Shown: positions 21,082-29,679 of the stretch, in pieces
Layout: each line of letters starts with the position of its first letter
How positions within the stretch are numbered: the first letter of the stretch is position 1
From: Lutibaculum sp963816555
GTDB lineage: Bacteria; Pseudomonadota; Alphaproteobacteria; Rhizobiales; Tepidamorphaceae
Direction of reading: 5' to 3'
Assembly: GCA_963816555.1 (NCBI GenBank)
Contig: CAWFLD010000002.1
Coordinates: 496,001 to 560,000, forward strand
Length of the DNA: 64,000 nt
Position numbers and translations under genes: made by a program
The notes under the pieces: model-generated
The model's input: the letters and a program-made list of their open reading frames with translations, nothing else
The model's database searches: none
What the model was told of the DNA's origin: nothing

Positions 21082-23288
21082 CGCCGCCCGCTCCGGCGCC
21101 GCCCGTCCTCGAGGTCCGCGGCCTCAACGTCTACTACGGCGCCTCGCACGCGCTGCAGGGCGTCGACCTCGTGCTGCCCTCCGGCATCGTCTCCGTCGTC
21201 GGCCGCAACGGCATGGGCAAGACGACGCTGTGCAAGGCGATCATGGGGCTCGTGCCGTCCGCCTCGGGCTCGATCCGCTTCGCGGGGCAGGAGCTCAAAG
21301 GCCGCGAGCCGGCGGAGATCGCCCGGCTCGGCATCGGCTACGTGCCGCAGGGGCGGCGGCTGTGGCGGTCGCTGACGGTCGACGAGCACCTGCAGATGCT
21401 GGCCGGGCAGAACGCCGGCGCGTGGTCGGTCGAGCGCGTCTACTCGACCTTCCCGCGCCTCGCGGAGCGCCGCAACAACGGCGGCGGGCAGCTCTCGGGG
21501 GGCGAGCAGCAGATGCTGGCGATCGCGCGGGCGCTGCTCCTCAACCCGCGCCTGCTGATCATGGACGAGCCGACCGAGGGCCTCGCGCCGGTGATCGTCG
21601 ACCAGGTGGAGGAGATGCTGGTCGGCCTCGGCGAGGAGGGCGACGTCAACGTCCTCGTCATCGAGCAGAACATCGGCGTCGCGACGGCGGTGGCCGAGCG
21701 GGTCGCGATCATGGTCAACGGCCGGGTCGCGCGGGTCATCGACTCCGCCGAGCTCGCCGGCGACCGCGAGCTGCAGCAGCGCCTGCTCGGCGTCGGCCGG
21801 CACGGCCACGAGGAGACGCCGGAGCCGAGCGCGGCGGAGGCGCGGCCGGGCGAGCGCGCCGCGCCGGCGCCGGCCCGCGTCACGAAGATCTACCTGTCGA
21901 ACCCCTCGACCCCGACGCGCTGGTCGAAGCCCGTGCCGGTGCGCATCCTCGAGCAGTCGGCCCGCACCGCCACCCAGCCCTCGGGCCTGCCCGCCCGCCC
22001 GGGCGCCGAGCGGCCGAGCGCCGAGCTGCGGCCGCTGTCGGCGACCGGGCAGTCCGTCGTGATCGTCGCCGGCACGCTCGACACGAAGGGGCCGGAGCTG
22101 CGCTACATCCAGCAGGTGATCCGCGGCCACGGCCTGGCCGTCCGCATGGTCGACCTGTCGACCTCCGGCAAGCACTCGGGCGCCGAGGTGCCGGCGAACC
22201 AGGTCGCGGCGTTCCATCCGCGCGGCGCGAGCGGCGTCTTCGGCAGCGACCGCGGCGAGGCGGTGGCCGGCATGACGCTCGCCTTCGAGCGCTGGATCGC
22301 CCGGCAGTCCGGCATCGCCGGCATCATCGCGGCCGGCGGCTCCGGCGGCACGGCGATGGTCGCGCCGGCGATGCGGTCGCTGCCGATCGGCGTGCCCAAG
22401 CTCATCGTCTCGACCGTCGCCTCGGGCGACGTGCGCCGCTATGTCGGGCCCTCCGACATCACGATGATGCACGCCGTCGCCGACGTGCAGGGGCTGAACT
22501 CGATCACGCGGCAGGTTCTCGGCAACGCCGCGAACGCGCTGGCCGGCATGGTGGTCGCCCGGCGCGAGGCGGCGAAGCGGCCGGCCGCCGAGCCCGACCT
22601 GCCGGCGATCGGGCTCACCATGTTCGGCGTCACGACCCCGTGCGTGCAGCAGGTCGTCGCCGCGCTCGACGAGGACTACGACTGCCTCGTCTTCCACGCG
22701 ACGGGCATCGGCGGACAGTCGATGGAGAAGCTCGTCGACAGCGGCATGGTCGCGGGCGTCGTCGACATCACGACGACGGAGGTCTGCGACCTCCTGTTCG
22801 GCGGCATCTTCCCCGCCGACGAGGACCGCTTCGGCGCGATGATCCGCGCCCGCATGCCCTATGTCGGCGCCTGCGGCGCCCTGGACATGGTGAATTTCGC
22901 GGCGCCCGACACGGTGCCGGAGAAGTATCGCGGCCGGCTCTTCTACCACCACAACCCGCAGATCACGCTGATGCGGACGACCGCGGCGGAAAACGCCGAG
23001 ATGGGGCGCTGGATCGGCGAGCGGCTGAACCGGATGGAGGCGCCGGTGCGCTTCTTCCTGCCGGAGGGCGGGGTGTCGGCGCTCGACCGGCCGGGCCAGC
23101 CCTTCCACGACCCCGCGGCGGACGCGGCGCTGTTCGGCGCGCTCGAGGAAACGGTGCGGCAGACCTCGACGCGGCAGCTCGTGCGGCTGCCGCACAACGT
23201 CAACGACAAGGCCTTCTCCGACGCCCTGGTCGAGGCGTTCCGGGCGCTGCACGGCGGCCGGCCGCGGCGGCGGCAGACGGCGAGGTAG
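21074..23288 (+). CDS. Fused LivF-type ABC ATPase and Tm-1-like (UPF0261) domain protein (frameshifted near start)
   Basis: This 737-residue fusion has two recognisable parts. Residues 1 to about 245 are LivF: VLEVRGLNVYYGASHALQGV, Walker A GRNGMGKTTL, GIGYVPQGRRLWRSLTVDEH, signature LSGGEQQMLAIARAL, Walker B LLIMDEPTEGLAP. A proline-rich linker of about 80 residues follows. From about residue 326 to the end is a complete Tm-1-like ATP-binding domain: VVIVAGTLDTKGPELRY, AGIIAAGGSGGTAMVAPAMR, VSTVASGDVRRYVGPSD, GLTMFGVTTPCV, FHATGIGGQSMEKLVDSG. A one-base insertion near 21105 separates the first ten residues. Otherwise the frame is open throughout, so the fusion is real in this sequence. The role of the Tm-1 half beside a transporter ATPase is unknown. 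Confidence 0.88.
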
Positions 23289-23293
23289 GGGCG

Positions 23294-24124
23294 ATGGCAA
23301 TCGAACGCGCGAAGATCCTCGAAAAATTCCGCGGCATGGTCGCCCGCGGCGAGCCGATCGTCGGCGGCGGCGCCGGCACCGGCCTCTCGGCGAAATGCGA
23401 GGAGGCCGGCGGGATCGACCTCATCGTCATCTACAATTCCGGCCGCTACCGCATGGCCGGCCGCGGCTCGCTGGCGGGGCTCATGGCCTATGGCGACGCG
23501 AACCAGATCGTCGTCGAGATGGCGGCCGAGGTGCTGCCGGTCGTCCGGCACACGCCGGTGCTGGCCGGCGTCAACGGCACCGACCCGTTCCGGGTGATGG
23601 ACGTCTTCCTCGACGAGCTGAAGCGGATCGGCTTCTCCGGCGTGCAGAACTTCCCGACGGTCGGGCTGATCGACGGCACGTTTCGCGCGAACCTCGAGGA
23701 GACCGGCATGTCCTACGGCCTCGAGGTCGACATGATCGCCAAGGCCGCGGCGAAGGACCTGCTGACGACGCCTTACGTCTTCTGCGCCGAGGACGCGGCC
23801 GCCATGGCGAAGGCGGGGGCCGACGTCGTCGTCTGCCACCTGGGCCTGACGACGGGCGGCTCGATCGGCGCCGAGACGGCGCTGAAGCTTCAGGACTGCC
23901 CCGCGCTCGTGGATGCGTGGGCGGAGGCTGCGCTGCGGGTGAAGCCCGACGCGATCGTGCTCGTCCACGGCGGCCCGGTGGCGATGCCGGACGACGCGCG
24001 CTTCATCCTCGACAACACCGAAAACTGTCACGGCTTCTACGGGGCCTCCTCGATGGAGCGGCTGCCGACGGAGGTCGCGCTGACCGAGCAGACGCGCCGG
24101 TTCAAGGAGATCGGGCGGTCATGA
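23294..24124 (+). CDS. Phosphoenolpyruvate hydrolase-like TIM-barrel protein
   Basis: This 276-residue protein of the PEP-hydrolase/isomerase-like TIM-barrel family commonly neighbours Tm-1-like proteins. Typical blocks are GEPIVGGGAGTGLSAKCEEA, IDLIVIYNSGRYRMAGRGSL, VLAGVNGTDPF, GFSGVQNFPTVGLIDGTFR and VVCHLGLTTGGSIGAETAL. The start follows the fused ATPase stop by five bases, with GAGGTAGGGGCG as ribosome site. No biochemical function is established well enough to name the reaction here. Its fixed pairing with the Tm-1 domain suggests they act on the same metabolite. It is followed after about 40 bases by the flotillin-like gene. Confidence 0.85.
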   Translation: MAIERAKILEKFRGMVARGEPIVGGGAGTGLSAKCEEAGGIDLIVIYNSGRYRMAGRGSLAGLMAYGDANQIVVEMAAEVLPVVRHTPVLAGVNGTDPFRVMDVFLDELKRIGFSGVQNFPTVGLIDGTFRANLEETGMSYGLEVDMIAKAAAKDLLTTPYVFCAEDAAAMAKAGADVVVCHLGLTTGGSIGAETALKLQDCPALVDAWAEAALRVKPDAIVLVHGGPVAMPDDARFILDNTENCHGFYGASSMERLPTEVALTEQTRRFKEIGRS

Positions 24125-24167
24125 CGGGGCGCATGGAACGAGCGGGACGCATGCGGGAGAGAAGACC

Positions 24168-27100
24168 ATGAGTGGGGAGATCATCGGCCAGATCGTGCTC
24201 TGGCTGATCGCGGCGGTCATCGTCATCGCCATCATCTACTGGGTGATGAACCGGCTCTACCGCCGCTCGACCAAGGAAATGTCCTTCGTGCGGACGGGCT
24301 TCCTCGGCGAGAAGGTCGTGATCGACGGCGGCGCCTTCGTCTGGCCGATCGTCCACGACATCACGCCGGTCAACATGAACACCGTGCCGCTGGAGGTCGT
24401 GCGCAACCGCGAGGAGGCGCTGATCACCAAGGACCGGATGCGCGTCGACGTCGAGACCGAGTTCTACGTCCGCGTCCGGCCGACCCGCGAGGCCGTCTCG
24501 GTCGCCGCCGCGACGCTCGGCCGGCGGATGCTCGAGCCCGGCAACCTGTCGAGCCTGCTCGCCGGCAAGTTCGAATCCGCGCTGCGCGTCGTCGCCGCCG
24601 AGATGACGATGGCCGAGATGCACGAGCAGCGCGGCGTCTACGTCTCGCGCGTCAAGGAGGCGGCGCAGGAGGAGCTGTCGCGCAACGGGCTCGAGCTCGA
24701 ATCCGTCGCCATGGTCGACATCGACCAGACCGCGCTCGAGTACTTCAACCCCTCGAACCGCTTCGACGCCGAAGGCCTGACCGCGCTGATCCGCGACATC
24801 GAGGAGCGGCGCAAGCTGCGCAACGACATCGAGCAGGACTCGATGATCCAGATCCGCACCCGCAACCTCGCCGCCGAGAAGGAGGTCCTCGAGATCGAGC
24901 GGGCGAGCGAGGCGGCGCGGCTCTCGCAGGAGCGCGACGTCGAGTTCCACCGCGCCCAGCAGCGCGCCGAGCTGGCCCGCGAGCGGGCCGAGCGCGACAC
25001 CGAGGCCGAGCAGGCGCAGATCACCGCCCGCGAGGCGATCGAGCGCGCCCGCATCGCCAACGAGCAGACGATCGCGACGACCCGCATCGCCTCGGAGCGC
25101 GAGACGCGCGAGCGCGAGATCGAGCGCCAGCAGGCGATCGAAGCCGCCGAGATCCGCCTGCGCGAGGAGACCGAGACCGCCCGCATCCGCCAGGAGCGCG
25201 CGGTGCAGGAAGCCCGCATCACCAACGAGCAGGAGATCCAGTCCCGCGAGATCGCGCGGCGCAAGACGCTGGAGGAGGCGGAGATCGCGGCGCGCGAGGC
25301 GACCGAGCGCGCCCGCGTCGACCAGGAGAACGCCGTCAACCAGGCGCGCATCGCCCGCGAGCAGGAGACCCGCGCCCGCGAGATCGAGCGGCAGAAGGCG
25401 CTCGAGGCGGCCGAGATCAGCGCCCGCGAGGAGACCGAGAAGGCCCGCATCGAGCAGGACCGCGCCGTCGCCGACGCGCGCATCCAGAGCGAGGGCGAGA
25501 CGCGGCGCCGCGAGATCGAGCGCAACCGCGCCGTCGAGGAGGCGGAGATCGCCGCCCGCGAGGCGACGGAGAAGCTGCGCATCGCCGAGGCGGCCGTCGT
25601 GTCGGAGGAGCGGATCGCCAACGACCGCAAGATCCGCGAGCTCGAGATCGAGCGGCAGAAGGCGCTCGAGGCCGCCGAGATCGCGGCCGCCGAGGCGACC
25701 GAGGCCGCCCGCATCGCGCGCGAGAAGAAGATCGCGGCCGACCGCATCGCCTACGAGCAGGACGTGCGCGAGCGCGAGATCGCCCGCACGCGTGCCGTCG
25801 AGGCCGCCGACCTGCAGGCCCGCGAGGTCGTCGAGGCGGCCCGGATCGGGCTCGACGCGCGCATCGACCGGCAGCGCATCGAATCGCCGCGAGGAGACGG
25901 TGCTGCGCGAGACGGCCGCCAACGAGGCGACCGAGCTCGCCCGGATCGAGCAGCAGAAGAAGGTCGACGCCGAGCGCATCGCCACGGAGACCGAGATCCG
26001 CGGCCGCGAGATCGAGCGCAACGAGACGATCGAGAGCGCCGAGGTCTCCTCGCGCCGGCTCGTCGAGCGCATGCGCATCGAGAAGGAGCTCGAGACGTCG
26101 CGCGACAAGGTCGCCCGCGACGAGGAGGTGCAGAACCTCGAGATCGCCCGCAACAAGGCGATCGACGAGGCCCGCGCCGCCGCCGACGCGGCGGTGGAGG
26201 CCGCGCGCATCGCCCACGGCAAGACCGTCGACGCCGAGCGCATCGCGGCCGAGCAGGAGGTGCGCGAGCGCGAGGTCGCACGCCAGGAGGCGCTCGAGAA
26301 GGTCGACCTCCAGCGCCGCGACGCGGTGGAGCGCCAGCGCATCGAGGTCGAGCTCGGCCTCGAGAGGGAGCGGATCGCCTCGCAGAAGGACCGCGAGGTC
26401 ATCGACATCGATCGCAAGCGCGTCGTCGAGGAGGCGGAGGAGAGCCGCATCATCGAGATCGCCGCGAAGAAGGCGGAGCGCGCCGAGGCCGACGCCAAGC
26501 TGCGCCGCGCCGAGATCCGCGCCAAGCGCGACGTCGAGACCTCCGACGTCGAGCGCGAGAAGGCGCTCGACGCCGCCAGGCTCGACCGCCGGCGGGCGAA
26601 CGAGCAGCTCGAGATCTCGCGGGTGCAGGCGCTGCGCGAGGCCGAGATCGCCTCGAACGAGGAGATCGAGCGGGCGCGGATCGCCTCCGAGCGCGGGCTC
26701 GACGAGGCGCGCATCGGCCACCAGACCGAGCGGCGGCGCCGCGAGGTCGCGCGCGAGCAGAGCGTCGAGGAAGCGCGGATGGACATGGCCATCGCGCTCT
26801 ACAAGAAGTCGCTCGACCAGTCGGCGGCCCAGATCGAGGCCGACGTCGCCAAGGCCCGCGCCGCCGAGGCGGAGGAGAGCGTGAAGACCGCCCGCGAGAC
26901 CGGCGAGGCGGAGCGGCGGCGCACCGTCGACGTGACGATGGCCGAGAAGCTGGCGCAGGAGGCCCGCATCGCCGCGGAGGCGGAGCGGGTGCGCCGGGCC
27001 GTCGAGGCGGAGGCCCAGAAGCTCATCAACGAGGCGGAGAACATCCTCACCGACGGCGCCCGCGCCTCGCTCTTCAAGCGCAAGATGCTGGAGCACGTCG

Positions 27101-27451
27101 AGGGGATCGTGGCGGCCTCGGTCAAGCCGATGGAGAAGATCAACGACATCCGCATCATGCAGCTCGACGGCATCTCCGGCGGCGCTCGGCGGGGCGCACA
27201 GGAGCGCGACCGACGAGGTCATCAACTCCGCGCTGCGCTACCGGGTGCAGGCGCCGCTGGTCGACAGCCTGCTCTCCGACATCGGCATCGAGGGCGGCAA
27301 CCTCGCCAAGATGGGCGGCCTGATCCGCGAGGCGAGCGACATGCAGAGGATCGCCAAGGATGCCGCGCGTAGCGAGGGCAAGCCGGACGGCGGCTCGGGC
27401 GGCGGTGGCGGCGGCGGCGGCTCGTCGGGCGGCGGCAAGGGCGGGGAGTGA
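24168..27451 (+). CDS. Giant flotillin-like (SPFH domain) coiled-coil protein (two frameshifts)
   Basis: Corrected for single-base insertions near 25887 and 27184, this is 1093 residues, roughly twice a normal flotillin. Residues about 8-30 form one membrane helix (IVLWLIAAVIVIAIIYWV). An SPFH/flotillin domain follows (MSFVRTGFLGEKVVIDGG, MRVDVETEFYVRVRP) to about residue 250. Then comes an uninterrupted charged Ala/Glu/Arg helix to about residue 950, with an exact 44-residue repeat. A flotillin-like C-terminal region (INEAENILTDGARASLFKRK, then APLVDSLLSDIGIEGGNLAK) ends in a Gly/Ser tail. GGGAGAGAAG precedes the ATG. It probably oligomerises at the inner membrane. Its place between transporter and oxidase genes suggests a scaffold role; that is inference. 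Confidence 0.85.
25113..26400 (+). repeat. Tandem 132-base (44-residue) coding repeat in the flotillin-like gene
   Basis: The motif R-E-I-(E/A)-R-x-x-(A/T)-(I/L/V)-E recurs at codons 316, 360, 404, 448, 492, 536, 613, 657 and 701, counted after correcting the insertion near 25887. Spacing is exactly 44 residues except one step of 77. Both numbers are multiples of 11, which indicates a hendecad coiled coil built from four-hendecad units, with one unit of seven. Copies are diverged at the DNA level, so this is an old repeat rather than recent slippage. Confidence 0.85.
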
Positions 27452-27455
27452 GGCG

Positions 27456-27890
27456 ATGGCGCGCGTCTACATCTCGACCGTGATCGACGCCCCGACCGCC
27501 CGCGTCTGGGAAAGGGTGCGCGACTTCAACGGCATGCCGCGCTGGCACCCGCGCATCCGCGAGAGCCGCATCGAGAACGGCGAGCCGTCGGACAAGGTCG
27601 GCTGCGTCAGGGACTTCCGGCTGCAGAACGGCGACCGGATCCGCGAGAAGCTGCTCGGCCTGTCCGACTACGACTACTTCCAGACCTACGCGATCCTCGA
27701 GAGCCCGATGCCGCTGACCGACTACGTCGCGACGCTGCGGCTGACGCCGGTGACGGACGGCGACCGCACCTTCGCGGAGTGGTCGGCCGAGTTCGAGTGC
27801 GCGCCGGAGGTCGCCGACGATCTCGTGAACGGCGTCGGGCAGAACGTCTTCCAGGGCGGCTTCGACGCCCTGAAGCGGCACTTCTCGTGA
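27456..27890 (+). CDS. SRPBCC family protein (polyketide cyclase/dehydrase-like), first copy
   Basis: This is a 144-residue START/Bet v1-fold protein with the family pattern MARVYISTVIDAPTARVWER, VRDFNGMPRWHPRI, GCVRDFRLQNGDRIREKLLG and LRLTPVTDGDRTFAEW. The fold makes a hydrophobic ligand pocket. Members of this superfamily (CoxG) occur in carbon monoxide dehydrogenase operons, where they help attach the enzyme to the membrane. This copy lacks the long C-terminal tail of CoxG, so the analogy is loose. The start follows the flotillin-like gene's stop by four bases. It has a diverged tandem copy directly downstream. Confidence 0.82.
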   Translation: MARVYISTVIDAPTARVWERVRDFNGMPRWHPRIRESRIENGEPSDKVGCVRDFRLQNGDRIREKLLGLSDYDYFQTYAILESPMPLTDYVATLRLTPVTDGDRTFAEWSAEFECAPEVADDLVNGVGQNVFQGGFDALKRHFS

Positions 27891-27915
27891 CGGCGGCGGG
27901 AGGAGGGCGGCAGTC

Positions 27916-28371
27916 ATGGTGAAGATCGTCAAGAGCACGATCATCGACGCGCCGGTCGAGGCGGTGTGGGACGTGCTGCGCGACTTCAACGGCCACGACC
28001 GCTGGCATCCGGCGGTCGCCGACAGCCACATCGAGCGCGGCCGTCCCTCCGACCTCGTCGGCTGCGTGCGCCGCTTCCACCTCGCGGACGGCTCGGAGCT
28101 GCGCGAGCAGCTGCTCACCCTGTCGGACATCGACATGGCCTTCAGCTACTGCCTGCTCGACACGCCGATCCCGCTCCTCAACTACGTCGCCCATGTCCGC
28201 CTGATCCCGGTCACCGACGGCGACCGGACCTTCTGGCACTGGGAATCGCGCTTCGACACGCCGGCGGGCCGCGAGGACGAGCTGGCGGGCCAGGTCGGCA
28301 CGGAGATCTACGAAGGCGGCATGGAGGCGGTGCGCCAGCACATCGCCGCCGCGACGGCGGGAGGCGCGTGA
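27916..28371 (+). CDS. SRPBCC family protein, second copy
   Basis: This 151-residue paralogue of the preceding gene has the same skeleton: IVKSTIIDAPVEAVWDVLRD, FNGHDRWHPAVADSHIERG, SDLVGCVRRFHLADGSELRE and VRLIPVTDGDRTFWHWESRF. By eye somewhat under half the residues match the first copy, so the tandem pair is old and the two probably differ in ligand or form a heterodimer. A GGGAGGAGGGCGGC ribosome site precedes the ATG. The stop overlaps the start of the FAD subunit gene by one base, which links it directly to the molybdenum hydroxylase. Confidence 0.82.
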   Translation: MVKIVKSTIIDAPVEAVWDVLRDFNGHDRWHPAVADSHIERGRPSDLVGCVRRFHLADGSELREQLLTLSDIDMAFSYCLLDTPIPLLNYVAHVRLIPVTDGDRTFWHWESRFDTPAGREDELAGQVGTEIYEGGMEAVRQHIAAATAGGA

Positions 28372-29179
28372 TGCCGGTCGAGGTGCAGACCTTCCAGTCG
28401 CATCGACGAGGCCGGGCGGGCGCTCATGGCGCGGCGCGGCGCGCGCGTCTTCGGCGGCGGCACGCTGCTCATGCGCGCCGTCAACGAGGGCGACCAGAGC
28501 TTCGACACGATCGTGCGGCTGACCGACCCGGCCCTGCGCGAGGTGCGCGCCGAGGGCGACCGCATCGTCATCGGCGCGGGCGTGACGATGGCGCAGGTCA
28601 TGGCGAACCGCGATCTCGCCTTCCTCGCGCCGGTCGCCCGCCTGATCGGCGGCCCGGCGATCCGCAGCGCGGCGACCGTCGGCGGCAACCTGTTCGCCGC
28701 AGCCGCCCTATGGCGACTTCGCCACCGCGCTGCTGGCGCTCGACGCGACGGTCCAGTTCGCCGGGCAGGGCGGCGGGGCGGTGCCGATCGAGGACTTCAT
28801 GCGCGACCGCGGCCGCGACGCCTCGCGCATCGTGCGCGCCGTCTCGGTGCCGCGTCCGCAGGACCCTTCGGCGTTCCGCTTCCTCAAGGTCAGCCGGGTC
28901 AAGCCGAAGGGCATCGCGGTCATGTCGATCGCGGCGCACCTGCCGCGCTCCGGCGGCGCGCGGGTGGCGTTCGGCAACATGGGCCCGACGCCGCTCCGGG
29001 CGAAGGGCGTGGAGCGGGCGCTCGAAGGGGCGCGGCTCGACGAGGCGGGGATCGGCCGGGCGCTGGCGGCGGCCTGCGAGGGGCTGCAGCCGGCGACCGA
29101 CGCGATCGCGTCCGAATGGTACCGCCGCGAGGTGGCGCCGGTGCATCTGAAGCGCCTGCTGCTCGGCGCCGGAGGGTAG
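28371..29179 (+). CDS. Molybdenum hydroxylase FAD-binding subunit, CoxM/XdhB type (two frameshifts)
   Basis: This is the middle subunit of a xanthine dehydrogenase/CO dehydrogenase-family enzyme, passing electrons from the iron-sulfur subunit to the external acceptor through FAD. FAD-binding motifs are visible: GARVFGGGTLLMRAVNEG and IGGPAIRSAATVGGNLFA. The C-terminal CO_deh_flav_C domain contains FRFLKVSRVKPKGIAVMSIA. Insertions near 28401 and 28699 break it into three frames. Removing both gives 269 codons with the expected FQSIDEAGRALMARRG and YGDFATALLALDATVQF joins. It lies in the usual M-S-L subunit order with the next two genes. Confidence 0.87.
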
Positions 29180-29188
29180 GAGGCGGGA

Positions 29189-29677
29189 ATGGCGACGAAA
29201 CCGGTCCAGTTCAGGCTCAACGGCGAGGAGAAGGCCGTCTTCGTGGCCGACGGGCAGAACCTGCTCGACGTGCTGCGCCGCGGCGTCGGCGACCTGACGC
29301 CGAAATACGGCTGCGCGCAGGGCACCTGCGGGGCCTGCACGGTGCTGATCGACGGCGAGCCGCACCTGTCGTGCCTGACGCTCGCCGAGACGGCCGGCGG
29401 CCGCGAGGTGACGACGACGGCCGGGCTCGCGGCCGGCGGGAGGCTCGACCCGCTGCAGGAGGCCTTCATGCGCAACTTCGCCGCCCAGTGCGGCTACTGC
29501 ACGCCGGGCATGCTGATGGCGGCGACCGCGCTCCTGCGGCGCAACCCGCGGCCGACGCGCGAGGAGGTGGTCGAGGCGATCTCCGGCAACATCTGCCGCT
29601 GCACCGGCTACGAGGCGATCATCAACGCGGTGCTGGAGGCGGCCGGGTCCGCGTCCCCCGCCATGGCGCGGGGCTGA
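29189..29677 (+). CDS. Molybdenum hydroxylase [2Fe-2S] subunit, CoxS/XdhC-domain type
   Basis: This 162-residue small subunit carries both [2Fe-2S] clusters. The plant-ferredoxin-like domain has ligands C42, C47, C50 and C62 in YGCAQGTCGACTVLIDG and HLSC. The helical domain has CGYCTPGM and the CRCTGY pair. The ligand spacing is canonical. A GGAGGCGGG ribosome site precedes the ATG. The protein ends with a slightly extended tail (EAAGSASPAMARG). It shuttles electrons from the molybdenum site to the FAD subunit encoded just upstream. Confidence 0.93.
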   Translation: MATKPVQFRLNGEEKAVFVADGQNLLDVLRRGVGDLTPKYGCAQGTCGACTVLIDGEPHLSCLTLAETAGGREVTTTAGLAAGGRLDPLQEAFMRNFAAQCGYCTPGMLMAATALLRRNPRPTREEVVEAISGNICRCTGYEAIINAVLEAAGSASPAMARG

Positions 29678-29679
29678 CC

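Noticed and set aside
25113..26400. Recent tandem duplication of a 132-base unit
   Set aside because: The unit length is exact at the protein level, but the DNA copies are strongly diverged, so this is an old structural repeat, not a fresh expansion.
24102..26792. An open frame of about 900 codons antisense to the flotillin-like gene
   Set aside because: It mirrors the repetitive GAG/CGC-rich coding strand of the coiled coil; its Arg/Ser/Ala then Leu/Asp composition is what the complementary strand of that repeat must give. It has no ribosome site or domain.
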